64,000 nt of DNA from an uncultured Sphingorhabdus sp. (GCA_937873665.1 CALMYW010000195.1:1-64000); one strand, 5' to 3'. Numbered from the stretch's first letter, positions 53,396 through 63,740 are shown. The notes: generated by a model from the letters alone, not told the origin. Translations and numbers: made by a program.

Positions 53396-53605
53396 AGATT
53401 TACGCGATTTTACGGCGAAGTCTTACCGACAAAACGGCACCGTTAATTCCATATATAATTGTATTATATGCATTTTATAGGCGAATTAACTATAGCGCGT
53501 TAACCATGCGCAGAAGCATCATCTTATGATTCGATGTCCATAAGCGACCGTGAATGCAGTGGGGCATTCCGAATTTTTTAGTTTGTCGCAAAAGGGACCA
53601 GATAA

Positions 53606-54112
53606 ATGATCAACAAGATGAAGCTTGCGCTTGCTGGCGCAATCGTCGCTACCGGCATGGTATCGAATGCCGCTTATGCTGCCACTGAACAGGCCGATGC
53701 CACCGTTCAGGTTCTCGCTGCTGTGGAGCTTTCGGCTGTAACTGACCTTAATTTTGGTGTTGTTGCTGCTTCCGCTGCTGGTGGCACCGTAACGATCGCT
53801 GCAGCTTCAGGCGCCACTCCGACGGCCTCGGGTGTTATCGCAATTAGTGGCGGTGCTCCCGCGAGCTTTCAGGTAACGCAGGCAACTGACGGTGAAGTTA
53901 TTGATCTCACTGTTGGCAATCCCGCTGCACTCGTCGGTCCGTCGGGTTCGACCCCGATCCCGCTGTCGGGCCTGGCGCTGTCGACCAGCAGCATTACCTA
54001 CAGCTCAACGACACCCGAAACGGTTTACGTTGGTGGTACCATTTCACTTGGGGCCAGCCAGATGGCAGGCACCTACACCGGCACGTTCGACGTGACCGCT
54101 GAATATCAATAA
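53606..54112 (+). CDS. DUF4402 domain protein, putative major pilin-like subunit (168 aa)
   Basis: A signal peptide (KLALAGAIVATGMVSNAAYA) precedes the DUF4402 domain: ADATVQVLAAVELSAVTDLNFGVVAASAAGG-TVTI, IAISGGAPASFQVTQATDG, then ITYSSTTPETVYVGGTISLGASQMAGTYTG and a final TFDVTAEYQ. DUF4402 proteins are often fimbrial subunits exported through chaperone-usher systems, which matches the two genes downstream. A 210-bp AT-rich leader before it holds the promoter region. The terminator just after it may make it the most abundant product. Confidence 0.85.
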   Translation: MINKMKLALAGAIVATGMVSNAAYAATEQADATVQVLAAVELSAVTDLNFGVVAASAAGGTVTIAAASGATPTASGVIAISGGAPASFQVTQATDGEVIDLTVGNPAALVGPSGSTPIPLSGLALSTSSITYSSTTPETVYVGGTISLGASQMAGTYTGTFDVTAEYQ

Positions 54113-54149
54113 GAACTGAAATGCAGCCATAGCGCTGCAACCAGACCTC

Positions 54150-54186
54150 AAAAACCCCGGCAGGCCCAGTGCTTGCCGGGGTTTTT
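54150..54186 (+). terminator. Intrinsic terminator after the DUF4402 gene
   Basis: The stem AAAACCCCGGCA/TGCCGGGGTTTT is perfect over 12 bp, with an 11-base loop, and five Ts at the end. It lies 38 bases after the stop, before the chaperone gene, so some read-through is needed or chaperone and usher have their own promoter. Confidence 0.88.
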
Positions 54187-54298
54187 CCTTGGTTCCCGCC
54201 GCATCGTTAGCGGCTTGGTAACCATGTCCTGTTAGTCCGAAATGGAGGGAAACCCGTGTTTCCCATCCGCATTGGACCAGATGAGACAGGTTAAATAT

Positions 54299-55129
54299 AT
54301 GAAGTTTCTTCGGAATATGGCTGTGGCTACATTGAGCGGGCTGGTTGCGATCGCGGCCTTGTCGGGTGCGCCCGCACAGGCTGCTGGCGATTTGCTCGTC
54401 GCGCCGACACGCGTCATTCTCGATGGCAAGCGCGGCACACAAGTGATCCTCAACAATGTCGGCGCCGAAGAAACCACCTATCGCATCTCACTCGAGATCA
54501 AACGGATGGGGGAAGACGGCCGTCTGGAGGACATCGATCCGGCTGGAACCAACGAAGCCGAAAAGGCCGCACTGGCGCTGGTCCGCTATGCGCCGCGCCG
54601 CGTGACTCTGCCGCCCAACCAGCCACAGTCGATCCGCATTGGCCTCAATCCCGCCGATACCCTGCCCGATGGTGAATATCGCGTGCATATGCTCTTCCGT
54701 GCGATTCCGAAGACTCAGGCGGTAACCGATGAGGCAGGGGCGAGCGATCTCAAGATCCAGCTGATCCCGCTCTATGGCATCACCATCCCCATCATTGTCC
54801 GCAAAGGCAATCTCTCGGCTACCGCCGCGCTCGCCAACGCCCGTTTGGGCCGCGACGAGGATGGTCCGGTGCTTGAGCTTGATGCGACCCGCAAAGGAAC
54901 CCGATCGGTCTATGGCGAATTCCGCGTGATGAAGCCTGGTCAGGCGAAACCGATCATCGTGCAAAAGGGTATCGCCATCTATCCCGAAATCGGCAAGCGC
55001 AAGGTCGATCTACCGCTCAGCGACGAAGAGGCTGCGGCCATTCGCGGCAGTGAGGTGATCATCGCCTATCATGACACGCCGGAAAATGGCGGCGGGATGA
55101 TCGCCGAACTGCGGACGGTCGTGCGTTGA
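54299..55129 (+). CDS. PapD-like periplasmic fimbrial chaperone (276 aa)
   Basis: A signal peptide (NMAVATLSGLVAIAALSGAPAQA) precedes an immunoglobulin-like chaperone: GDLLVAPTRVILDGKRGTQVILNNVGAEETTYRISLEIKRM, then ALALVRYAPRRVTLPPNQPQSIRIGLNPADTLPDGEYRVHMLFRAIP. The usual chaperone motif (VxPxxxxL, N-x-G) and the exposed basic residues are there, but the domain-2 end is less typical. It would hold the DUF4402 subunit for the usher 32 bases on. Confidence 0.85.
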   Translation: MKFLRNMAVATLSGLVAIAALSGAPAQAAGDLLVAPTRVILDGKRGTQVILNNVGAEETTYRISLEIKRMGEDGRLEDIDPAGTNEAEKAALALVRYAPRRVTLPPNQPQSIRIGLNPADTLPDGEYRVHMLFRAIPKTQAVTDEAGASDLKIQLIPLYGITIPIIVRKGNLSATAALANARLGRDEDGPVLELDATRKGTRSVYGEFRVMKPGQAKPIIVQKGIAIYPEIGKRKVDLPLSDEEAAAIRGSEVIIAYHDTPENGGGMIAELRTVVR

Positions 55130-55161
55130 ACGAACGGAGCTGAGCCAGAACGGCAACGGCC

Positions 55162-57846
55162 ATGACGTCGTTTCTTTCCAGACTATGCCGGGGCTTTATA
55201 GCCCTGGCCCTAGCCACCGGAGCCTTATTGGCCCCGGTGGTTCCTGCGTTTGCGGCAGGATGGAAAGCCAATGACGATGACCAGCTGCTGCTTGACGTGC
55301 GCGTCGGTCGCTATCGCGTCGGCGATGGCGTGCGTGGCTATCAGACCGACGCCGGCACCTGCATCGATTTTGCCGATCTGATCATTGCATTCGACCTTCC
55401 AGTCCGGCTCGACAAAAAGTCGCGCCGCGCGACTGGCTGGTTGTTTGAAGAAAGCCGTACCTTCACCCTCGACCGCGAAGCCAATAGAGTACAAATCATG
55501 AACAAAAGTTCGGCGCTTACAGCGTCGGACATTTATGACACCCCCGAAGGCTGGTGTGTTGACAGCAAGGCGCTCAGCCGCTGGCTCGAAGTAACGCTGA
55601 CACCCGATCTCTCCGATGCGTTGCTGGTGGTCAAGGCGGATCGCAAATTGCCCTTCGAAATGGCCGAAGAACGCAAGGAGCGCGCAGCCAAGGTTCGCCC
55701 TGCCGCGACATTTGACCTACGCACCCTGCCGCAGGCCAAGGATGCCTATCGCTTCTGGCGCACGCCCTCGGTCGACGTCGTGGCGTCAACCGGTTTCACC
55801 AAGGAAGCGCAGGGTTCGGGCAAGTTCAACGCGCGCTATGATATTTTCGCCAGCGGCGAGGTTGCTGGCGCATCCTTCGATGCGCGACTTTCCTCGAATG
55901 AAAAGGGCGTTCCCGAAAGTTTCCGTGTGCGCGCCTATCGCACCAGCGCGGAAGGTGATCTGCTTGGTCCGTTCAAGGCGACGCATTTCGGTGTGGGTGA
56001 CGTAAATCTGCCCGCTTCTTTCGTCGGTAGCCAGTCGACACCCGGCCGGGGCCTGTTCGTGACCAACCGGCCGCTCTCGCGTCCCGACAATTTTGATCGC
56101 ACCAGCTTCCGTGGCGAATTGCCCGATGGCTGGGATGCCGAACTGTACCGCAATGATCAGCTGATCGGCTATTTCCAGAGCCGCGGCGACGGGCGCTACG
56201 AATTTCTCGATGTGCCTTTGCTCTATGGGCAAAACCGGATGGAAGTCGTGCTCTATGGCCCGCAGGGGCAGATCAAGCGCGACGTCCGGATGATCCCGGT
56301 CGGGGCCAATTCGATCCCGCCACGTGAAACTTATTATTGGGCAGGGGTCCAGGACGCCGGGCGTGACCTGTTCAACTTCGGTGACAGCGACGACCGACCC
56401 TATAATGGCCTGCGCGCCGGCTTTGGTGTCGAGCGCGGGCTAGATGCGAAGACCTCGATCGGCGCCTCGGCAATCAGCTCGATCTATGAAGGGCGTCGCG
56501 ACAGCTATGCCGAGGCGATGATCCGGCGTGCGGTCGGCCCCACCCTGATCGAAGTGGCGGGTGCGGCCAATATTGATGGAGGTTATGCCATTCGCGGGCA
56601 AATGCTGGGGCAATTCGGCCAGGCGATGGTCGGCGCCCAATCGCTCTGGCTGTTTGGCGGTTTCCGCAGCGAGCAATATCTGCCCGGATTGCGCGCCGAA
56701 CATATGCTGTCGGTCGACCACAGCCTGAAAATCGGCAACAAATCGATACCTTATGGCGTCAGCGCGACTTATCGCGAATGGCTGAGCGGCAATAGTTCGC
56801 TTGAGGCCAAGGCAAGAATATCGTTTAATATCAATAACATAAATGCGTCCACCGATCTCATCTGGGAACAGATGAAATTCGCCTTTGGTACAGACCCGCC
56901 GCAGAAACTCGATGCATTGCTGCGTCTCAGCGGTCGTGTCGGCGGGTTGCGCCTGCGCGGCGAGGCGCGCTTTGGCTTGATGGGCGACAGCGGTTTCAAG
57001 GAGTCGCGGATCACCGGCGAATGGCGCGCGGACGACAAGGCAAATTGGCGGGCCGAGCTGGGCTATGACGCGCTCAACAAGCGCGGACGGGCGACTTTTG
57101 GCTATACGCGGCATTTCGACAAGTTTGCGTTGACCGGCCAGGTCATGGGCGCAACCGATGGTGCGGTTGCCGCACAGCTAAGTGTTGCCTTTAGCATGGG
57201 GCCGAACCCGCATGGCAAGGGCTTCCACATCTCGTCGGAGAAACTGGCGTCAAGCGGTCAGGCAGCGGTGCTGGTCTATCAGGATCTGAACGCGGATGGC
57301 GCACGCCAATCGAACGAACCCGTTGAAAAAGCGGTAGAAATTACAGCTGGCTTGAATGGCCGCGGAAAAGCTACCGATGACAGAGGCCAAACGATCATTG
57401 GTGGGCTGGAGCCGTACAAGCCGATCCTGATCGGGATCGATGCGGGCAGCCTGCCCGATCCCTATGTGCAGCCGGCCAATAGCGGCATGGTGGTCACCCC
57501 GCGTCCGGGTGTGCCGATCATTGTCGAACTTCCGCTCGTCTCGGCGGGTGAGATTAGCGGCTATCTGCTCAAGGAGGGCGGCAAGGCGCTGAACGGGGTC
57601 GATCTGGAACTGCTCGACAAGGCAGGCCGTGTCGTGAAAACCACGCGCGTCGAATATGACGGCTTCTTCCTTTTTGAAAGCGTGCCTTATGGGCAGTATC
57701 GCCTGCGGGTGGGCGCGGTCGCTGCGGGCATTGTTGGCGTTCAGCCCGAGATCAGCGTTGCGGCTGCGCTCGATCGCAAGAGCCCGACGGTCGATCTGGG
57801 GCAAATCCTGCTCAAGCCTTCGCAGCGGATCGCAGCAAGCAACTAA
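55162..57846 (+). CDS. Fimbrial usher-like outer membrane protein (894 aa)
   Basis: A signal peptide (residues about 1-32) is followed by a beta-rich N-terminal domain with two Cys (GTCIDFAD and EGWCVD), a FimD-like region (GRGLFVTNRPLSRPDNFDRTSFRGELPDGWDAELYRNDQLIGY, LLYGQNRMEVVLYGPQGQI) and a long amphipathic beta-strand barrel (about 350-670). The C-terminus has a carboxypeptidase-regulatory-like beta sandwich (residues about 775-860). It is longer than classical ushers and lacks the canonical plug motifs I can recognise, so the usher call rests on position, strand pattern and the shared NDQLIGY-type block. Confidence 0.75.
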   Translation: MTSFLSRLCRGFIALALATGALLAPVVPAFAAGWKANDDDQLLLDVRVGRYRVGDGVRGYQTDAGTCIDFADLIIAFDLPVRLDKKSRRATGWLFEESRTFTLDREANRVQIMNKSSALTASDIYDTPEGWCVDSKALSRWLEVTLTPDLSDALLVVKADRKLPFEMAEERKERAAKVRPAATFDLRTLPQAKDAYRFWRTPSVDVVASTGFTKEAQGSGKFNARYDIFASGEVAGASFDARLSSNEKGVPESFRVRAYRTSAEGDLLGPFKATHFGVGDVNLPASFVGSQSTPGRGLFVTNRPLSRPDNFDRTSFRGELPDGWDAELYRNDQLIGYFQSRGDGRYEFLDVPLLYGQNRMEVVLYGPQGQIKRDVRMIPVGANSIPPRETYYWAGVQDAGRDLFNFGDSDDRPYNGLRAGFGVERGLDAKTSIGASAISSIYEGRRDSYAEAMIRRAVGPTLIEVAGAANIDGGYAIRGQMLGQFGQAMVGAQSLWLFGGFRSEQYLPGLRAEHMLSVDHSLKIGNKSIPYGVSATYREWLSGNSSLEAKARISFNINNINASTDLIWEQMKFAFGTDPPQKLDALLRLSGRVGGLRLRGEARFGLMGDSGFKESRITGEWRADDKANWRAELGYDALNKRGRATFGYTRHFDKFALTGQVMGATDGAVAAQLSVAFSMGPNPHGKGFHISSEKLASSGQAAVLVYQDLNADGARQSNEPVEKAVEITAGLNGRGKATDDRGQTIIGGLEPYKPILIGIDAGSLPDPYVQPANSGMVVTPRPGVPIIVELPLVSAGEISGYLLKEGGKALNGVDLELLDKAGRVVKTTRVEYDGFFLFESVPYGQYRLRVGAVAAGIVGVQPEISVAAALDRKSPTVDLGQILLKPSQRIAASN

Positions 57847-57882
57847 CTTGACCGGACAGCCGCAACAGGCTTTGGCAGCGAC

Positions 57883-58725
57883 ATGACAATCGAAACGCTA
57901 TCAACCAATCGCAGTTTCGGCGGAACGCAGGGTGTTTATGCCCATGCCTCTGCCGAAACCGGAACTCGCATGACTTTTTCGGTCTATGTGCCCGACCACG
58001 ACCCTGGCTTGAAACTGCCTGCGATCTGGTATCTGTCAGGCCTCACCTGCACCCATGCCAATGTGACGGAGAAGGGCGAGTATCGCCGTGCCTGTGCTGA
58101 ACTCGGCCTGATCTTTGTCGCGCCCGACACCTCGCCGCGCGGCGAGGGTGTGGCTGACGATGCCGAAGGCGCTTATGATTTCGGCTTGGGGGCCGGCTTC
58201 TATGTCGATGCAACCGAGGCACCTTTCGCCCAACATTACCGGATGCGCAGCTATATCGAGAGCGAATTACCCGAACTCATCGCGAACAACTTTCCGGTCA
58301 ACATGGCTGCTCAGGGTATCATGGGACATTCGATGGGCGGGCATGGCGCACTGACGATTTCCTTGCGCAATCCGGGGCGTTTTCGTTCAACCTCCGCCTT
58401 CGCGCCGATCGTTGCGCCGTCGCAGGTGCCGTGGGGGCATAAGGCGCTGGCTGGCTATCTAGGACAGGATCGCGCAGCATGGTCGGAATATGATGCCTGT
58501 GCGCTGATAGACGGCGGCGCACGTTTTCCGGACCTGCTGGTCGATCAGGGCGAAGCCGACAATTTCCTCGCCGAGCAGTTGAAAACACACCTCCTTGAAG
58601 AATCATGCGCCAAGGCCGGTCAGAAAGCGACGATCCGGATGCAACCCGGTTATGACCATAGCTATTACTTCATCTCCACTTTCATGGCCGATCATCTCGC
58701 CTGGCACGCTGAGCGGCTGAAATGA
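57883..58725 (+). CDS. fghA: S-formylglutathione hydrolase (FghA) (280 aa)
   Basis: Esterase D family: LPAIWYLSGLTCTHANVTEKGEYRRACAELGLIFVAPDTSPRGEGV, the nucleophile in GIMGHSMGGHGALTISLRNPG, and the final PGYDHSYYFISTFMADH with the catalytic His. It splits S-formylglutathione in formaldehyde detoxification. It lies 36 bp after the usher gene and may be transcribed with it or not. Confidence 0.93.
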   Translation: MTIETLSTNRSFGGTQGVYAHASAETGTRMTFSVYVPDHDPGLKLPAIWYLSGLTCTHANVTEKGEYRRACAELGLIFVAPDTSPRGEGVADDAEGAYDFGLGAGFYVDATEAPFAQHYRMRSYIESELPELIANNFPVNMAAQGIMGHSMGGHGALTISLRNPGRFRSTSAFAPIVAPSQVPWGHKALAGYLGQDRAAWSEYDACALIDGGARFPDLLVDQGEADNFLAEQLKTHLLEESCAKAGQKATIRMQPGYDHSYYFISTFMADHLAWHAERLK

Positions 58726-58735
58726 GGCTGCGCTT

Positions 58736-59245
58736 TTGAGAGTTTTGGGGGCTATCCTCGCAGGCGGGCAATCGCGCCGCTTTGGATCGGACAAGGCCGA
58801 AGCGCTTTTCGAACGACAGGCGCTGCTTGACCATGTTGCCGATGCCTTGCGACCGCAGGTCGCCGGACTGGTTGTTGCGGGGCGCGAATGGCCAGGGCTT
58901 CCCAAGGTCGCCGATTTGCCGGAGGTGGGGATTGGCCCGCTTGGCGGCCTTGCAGGCGCCCTGGATCATGCATGGCGTCATGATTTTGATGCAGTGTTGA
59001 GTTCAAGCTGTGACGTTATTGGGCTGCCCGACGATCTGGAAAAGTGGCTGGGACCCGGTCCTGCGATAGTAGCTGATTTGCCGATTGTCGGTCTATGGCC
59101 GGTATCGGTGCGTGACGAGCTGCTCGACTGGCTTTCGGATTCCGCAAACCGCTCAGTCTATGGGTTCGCGGCCCAGATCGGCGCGCGACGGGTGGAACTT
59201 GACACCCCTTTGCGGAACATCAATCGACCGGAAGACCTGTCATAG
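58736..59245 (+). CDS. mobA: Molybdenum cofactor guanylyltransferase (MobA-like) (169 aa)
   Basis: LGAILAGGQSRRFGSDKAEALFERQALLDHVADAL is the GTP-binding N-terminus of MobA (GGxSxRxGxDKA). GPLGGLAGALDHA and the final TPLRNINRPEDL are family blocks. It is shorter than E. coli MobA. The start is a TTG at 58736 with GAGG eight bases upstream; no ATG is suitable. Confidence 0.86.
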   Translation: MRVLGAILAGGQSRRFGSDKAEALFERQALLDHVADALRPQVAGLVVAGREWPGLPKVADLPEVGIGPLGGLAGALDHAWRHDFDAVLSSSCDVIGLPDDLEKWLGPGPAIVADLPIVGLWPVSVRDELLDWLSDSANRSVYGFAAQIGARRVELDTPLRNINRPEDLS

Positions 59246-59291
59246 CAGACTGGCGCGCACCGCTTTCCATGCTTATCTAGGCGAACGAATC

Positions 59292-59365
59292 GCGGGTGTA
59301 GCTCAATGGTAGAGCAGCAGCTTCCCAAGCTGACGACGGGGGTTCGATTCCCCTCACCCGCTCCA
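59292..59365 (+). tRNA. tRNA-Gly (anticodon CCC)
   Basis: GCGGGTG pairs with CACCCGC, discriminator T, then encoded CCA. D-arm GCTCAATGGTAGAGC, anticodon loop TTCCCAA (anticodon CCC) and T-loop TTCGATT fit bacterial tRNA-Gly. The 3' end is partly duplicated 61 bp downstream. Confidence 0.95.
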
Positions 59366-59425
59366 GCCCTTTCTTCGAACGCGCCGGGTTCGATTATCCG
59401 CGCGATGCGCGTTCGTCTGCGACTC

Positions 59426-59444
59426 CCCCTCACCCGCTCCAGCC
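59426..59444. repeat. Duplicated 3' end of tRNA-Gly
   Basis: 19 bp (CCCCTCACCCGCTCCAGCC) identical to 59350-59368, covering part of the T-arm, the acceptor 3' strand, CCA and three bases beyond. The pattern is that of a tRNA-directed att duplication, here with only 57 bp between the copies, as if an integrated element had been lost or shrunk. Confidence 0.75.
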
Positions 59445-59479
59445 TTTTCCAAATCGTTAAAGCCGTTATAGCGTCCACC

Positions 59480-61246
59480 ATGATTGACGCGACCGTGCCC
59501 TTTGTCCTGCTTGATGATGCACGGCGTTGCAATGCGTCGCCTGCCCGGTTGTACACGAGGCCACAAAGAACGATTGTCGCAACCGATGCAGTTGAACTGG
59601 AACGTGCTTTTGAAGAGCTAAAGCAGGCTCAACAGGCAGAGAGGCACGTCGCAGGATTTCTGTCCTACGAAGCTGGATTTGTACTTGAACCGAAACTGTC
59701 GGGGAAGCTTGCAGGGCGGCAAATGCCAACATCACTCTGCTGGTTCGGCATTTTCGACGGCTGTGAAGAAATCGAGGCGGACACAGTTCCAAGCCTGTTG
59801 CCCGAACCCGATGGCAGCTGGTTGGGTGCGATGCGGCCCTCGATCAGTCGCGCCGCCTATGGCGCCGCGTTTGATACGGTCGAAGACTATATAGCGGCAG
59901 GGGATATCTACCAGGCAAACCTGACTTTCAGGGCAAGCGCGCGTTATGCGGGCAATCCGCTCGCGCTCTATGCGGCAATTCGACCACGAGCGGCGGCCGG
60001 CTATGGTGGCGTGATCTGGACTGGGCAGGACTGGTTTCTCTCCTTCTCACCAGAGTTGTTCTTCGCGCTGCGTGACGGCCGGGTTACGGCAAAGCCGATG
60101 AAGGGAACCGCCATACGCGGAGCAGATCCGATTACTGACAAGGCTTTGGCAGACGAATTGCGCACCGATCCCAAGCAGCGTGCCGAGAATTTGATGATCG
60201 TCGATCTGCTGCGCAATGATCTGTCGCGTATCGCCAAGGCCGCTTCGGTGGAAGTACCGCACCTTTTTGCGGTGGAAAGCTACCCCACGGTTCACCAGAT
60301 GACCTCAACGGTTACGGCGGAGTTGGACAATGGCAAGGATGCGTTCGAATTGCTTCGCGCAATTTATCCTTGTGGTTCGATTACCGGTGCACCGAAGATC
60401 CGCGCGATGGAGATTATCGACGAGGTAGAGACCAGCCCGCGCGGGATCTATTGCGGCTCAATCGGGCGTATCGATCCCAATGGCGATGCCGCGTTCAACG
60501 TTGCCATCCGCACATTTCACTTGAACGAAGCCGACAAGCAGGCAAGCTTGGGACTTGGTTCGGGGGTGGTTGCGGATTCCGAAGTTGCAACCGAATGGGC
60601 AGAATGTCTGGCCAAGGGGGAATTTGCGCGGGTGCAGCGACGCGATTTTGATCTGATCGAAACCATGCGGTTCGAACCGGCCGCCGGGATATTGCGGCTG
60701 GAGCTGCATCTGGAGCGGATGAAGGCAAGTGCACAAGCACTCGATTTCGAGTTTGACCGGCATGAGGCGCGTAACCGGCTGCATGCGGCGACATTCCATC
60801 TCGATCATGACGCCAGGATACGACTGCTTGCCTCGCCCAGCGGCGCATTGGCAATCGAGATTGGAGATGCACCTGCGCCGCTGGCTGGCTGGCAGGTTTC
60901 CGTTGTTCCGCTGCCTGTCGACAATCAGGATTTTCGTTTACGGCACAAGACGACCGATCGGGCCTTTTACGATGATGCGCGCAAAGCGGCGGGCACATCC
61001 GAAATTCTCTTCCACGACAAGCAAGGCTATTTGACCGAAGGCAGTTTCACCTGCCTGTTTGTGGAACGCGACGGGCGTTTGCTCACGCCGCCCCTTCAAC
61101 GCGGTCTTTTGCCCTCGGTTTTGCGCCGCGATCTCATCGAAAGCGGAAAGGCATTTGAAGCCGAGTTGACCGTTGCCGACCTTGCAAATGGGTTCCTCCT
61201 CGGCAACAGTTTGCGCGGCTTGATTCCGGCCACAAGGGTTGCGTAA
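59480..61246 (+). CDS. pabB: Fused aminodeoxychorismate synthase component I / aminodeoxychorismate lyase (PabB-PabC) (588 aa)
   Basis: Residues about 1-380 are PabB: DIYQANLTFRASARYAGNPL, KPMKGTAIRGAD, AENLMIVDLLRNDLSRIAK, VTAELDNGKDAFELLRAIYPCGSITGAPKIRAMEIIDEVE, and GIYCGSIGRIDPNGDAAFNVAIRTF. After about 400 comes a class IV PLP lyase: FDLIETMRFEPAAGILRLELHLERM, RHKTTDRAFYDDAR with the PLP Lys, EILFHDKQGYLTEGSFTCLFVE. Together they make p-aminobenzoate for folate. The ATG at 59480 lies after the tRNA-Gly repeat; a longer frame would run through the tRNA and is rejected. Confidence 0.93.
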   Translation: MIDATVPFVLLDDARRCNASPARLYTRPQRTIVATDAVELERAFEELKQAQQAERHVAGFLSYEAGFVLEPKLSGKLAGRQMPTSLCWFGIFDGCEEIEADTVPSLLPEPDGSWLGAMRPSISRAAYGAAFDTVEDYIAAGDIYQANLTFRASARYAGNPLALYAAIRPRAAAGYGGVIWTGQDWFLSFSPELFFALRDGRVTAKPMKGTAIRGADPITDKALADELRTDPKQRAENLMIVDLLRNDLSRIAKAASVEVPHLFAVESYPTVHQMTSTVTAELDNGKDAFELLRAIYPCGSITGAPKIRAMEIIDEVETSPRGIYCGSIGRIDPNGDAAFNVAIRTFHLNEADKQASLGLGSGVVADSEVATEWAECLAKGEFARVQRRDFDLIETMRFEPAAGILRLELHLERMKASAQALDFEFDRHEARNRLHAATFHLDHDARIRLLASPSGALAIEIGDAPAPLAGWQVSVVPLPVDNQDFRLRHKTTDRAFYDDARKAAGTSEILFHDKQGYLTEGSFTCLFVERDGRLLTPPLQRGLLPSVLRRDLIESGKAFEAELTVADLANGFLLGNSLRGLIPATRVA

Positions 61247-61310
61247 TTTCCGCGCTCGCTCTAGGGGCAGGCGCGCAATCTTGCTTCGTCCAAACTAGCT
61301 TCGGGAATAA

Positions 61311-62519
<1,209 letters not shown>

Positions 62520-62630
62520 CCGCAAATAGCCAGTTGTTAAGTCGGGCTTAACCAGCGTCATGGTTGAGAAAGCGTCGATGCTGCTCTAGCGGCGGCATCG
62601 AAATTTCGACTCCAGACTTGAAGCCCTTCG

Positions 62631-62801
62631 ATGACCCGTATGATCGCCTTTTTCCGTTCTGACCTGTTCCTGAGCCTTGCCGGTGGTTTCGCGCTGGGCC
62701 TAGCAGGTATTGCACTGGTTCGTCCGGCAAGTGCCGAGACTAAGAGCTATGAAAGCAAGGCTGTTGTGGTCGAGTCGCCGACTTCGCAATCGATTCGTTA
62801 A
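62631..62801 (+). CDS. Small membrane/exported protein (56 aa)
   Basis: A start at 62631 gives MTRMIAFFRSDLFLSLAGGF, then ALGLAGIALVRPASAETKSY and a short polar tail ending SPTSQSIR. One helix with a possible signal-peptidase site after PASA; the product would be either anchored or a 25-residue secreted peptide. It is 111 bp after aspC. The Shine-Dalgarno is weak. No family is recognised, but the codon use is chromosomal. Confidence 0.6.
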   Translation: MTRMIAFFRSDLFLSLAGGFALGLAGIALVRPASAETKSYESKAVVVESPTSQSIR

Positions 62802-63055
62802 ATTACAATCCTTTGCACGCGTCGGGGTTAAGCATAATCCCGAAGATAATCCCTTTTGATTCCCGCGTGATGGCCTGTCGCGTCAATGCGCGCGCCGGAT
62901 TCGCTTTGTGGATAAGTTGAGTCGTTGTAAAATTCGAGTCGTTGGGGGTTAGGGCAATTGGTTCCGCCTCAAATTTCCCCAAGCAGTAGGCTTTCTGCGA
63001 CCCGAAACCTGCTGCTGCTTCGCCCGCGACCGGCATTTCCGGCGCGGGCGTTTCT
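62802..63055. other. Intergenic region with a perfect DnaA box and hairpin
   Basis: No gene is convincing in this 254-bp gap. It has a perfect DnaA box (TGTGGATAA, 62907-62915), four GANTC sites within 83 bp (62858, 62898, 62919, 62936), and a GC-rich hairpin 63021-63050 (CGCCCGCG/CGCGGGCG with an inner CCGG pair) followed by a T-run, which looks like a plus-strand terminator. A small RNA ending at that hairpin is possible. Confidence 0.5.
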
Positions 63056-63736
63056 TTATCTGGATGCCGCCGATTTTCGACGCTGGCGTACAATCAAAAG
63101 CCAGAATGCCATCAACAGACTGATCAGTGACAGCCCCGCAAAGCCGATAAGAATCGGATGGCTGCTATCCTCACGTGTTTGCAGGTCCATGATGTGCAAC
63201 CCCCACATGAAATCGAAAGTACGCCACTGTGGGGTACGCACCGCGAGCAGGCTGCCGCTTTCGGCGTCAACGTAGAGGTTGGTTCCGTCCTTTAGCGCCA
63301 CCTGCCATGCCGGACGCCCGCGGCGCAGCTCCATCGGCTCCCTGTCGGCAGGAAAGAGCTGGACAGATGCGACCGCTGACTTCCCGCGATAATAGCTTTC
63401 GGCGAGCGCCCGCACCTCGCGTGCACCGGGCTTGGGCAGCAACTTACCCGTTGTTGGATCTGCCCGCCGTTCGCCGCCATCGGTATAGCGAATGATCCAG
63501 ACCGGACCGTCTGCGCGCTGTTCGAGCGTGAGTTTCTCGACAGTACGTCCGCCGAGGAATGGAGCTGTCGCTGCGATTGCAGCTATCGGTGCTGGCTTGG
63601 CGCGCAGATGTTCGCCGCGCACTTCCTCGATCGGACGCGCAACCATGAACAGCCCGGACGCAGTCCAAAGAATCAGCGGCACGCCGACCAGCCAGCCAAG
63701 CCAGATATGCCATTTGTGCAGCGTGGCATATTTCAT
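63056..63736 (-). CDS. PepSY-domain membrane protein (226 aa)
   Basis: MKYATLHKWHIWLGWLVGVPLILWTASGLFMVARPI is the first helix with conserved His of PepSY-associated proteins. Two PepSY-like stretches follow (VEKLTLEQRADGPVWIIRYTDGGERRADPTTGKLL and VALKDGTNLYVDAESGSLLAVR) and a final helix with FMWGLHIMDL and LIGFAGLSLISLLMAFWLLIVRQRR. Such proteins are often tied to iron-siderophore uptake or flavin-based reduction. The ATG at 63736 is four bases after the previous gene's stop. Confidence 0.85.
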   Translation of the reverse strand: MKYATLHKWHIWLGWLVGVPLILWTASGLFMVARPIEEVRGEHLRAKPAPIAAIAATAPFLGGRTVEKLTLEQRADGPVWIIRYTDGGERRADPTTGKLLPKPGAREVRALAESYYRGKSAVASVQLFPADREPMELRRGRPAWQVALKDGTNLYVDAESGSLLAVRTPQWRTFDFMWGLHIMDLQTREDSSHPILIGFAGLSLISLLMAFWLLIVRQRRKSAASR

Positions 63737-63740
63737 GCGC

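Noticed and set aside
56321..56335. CACGTGAAAC half-site in the usher gene, possible fourth parS
   Set aside because: Only one half of the palindrome matches; the other half differs at most positions.
59306..59479. Longer pabB start running back into tRNA-Gly
   Set aside because: The extra 58 codons would be translated from the tRNA and its repeat; the ATG at 59480 matches the family N-terminus.
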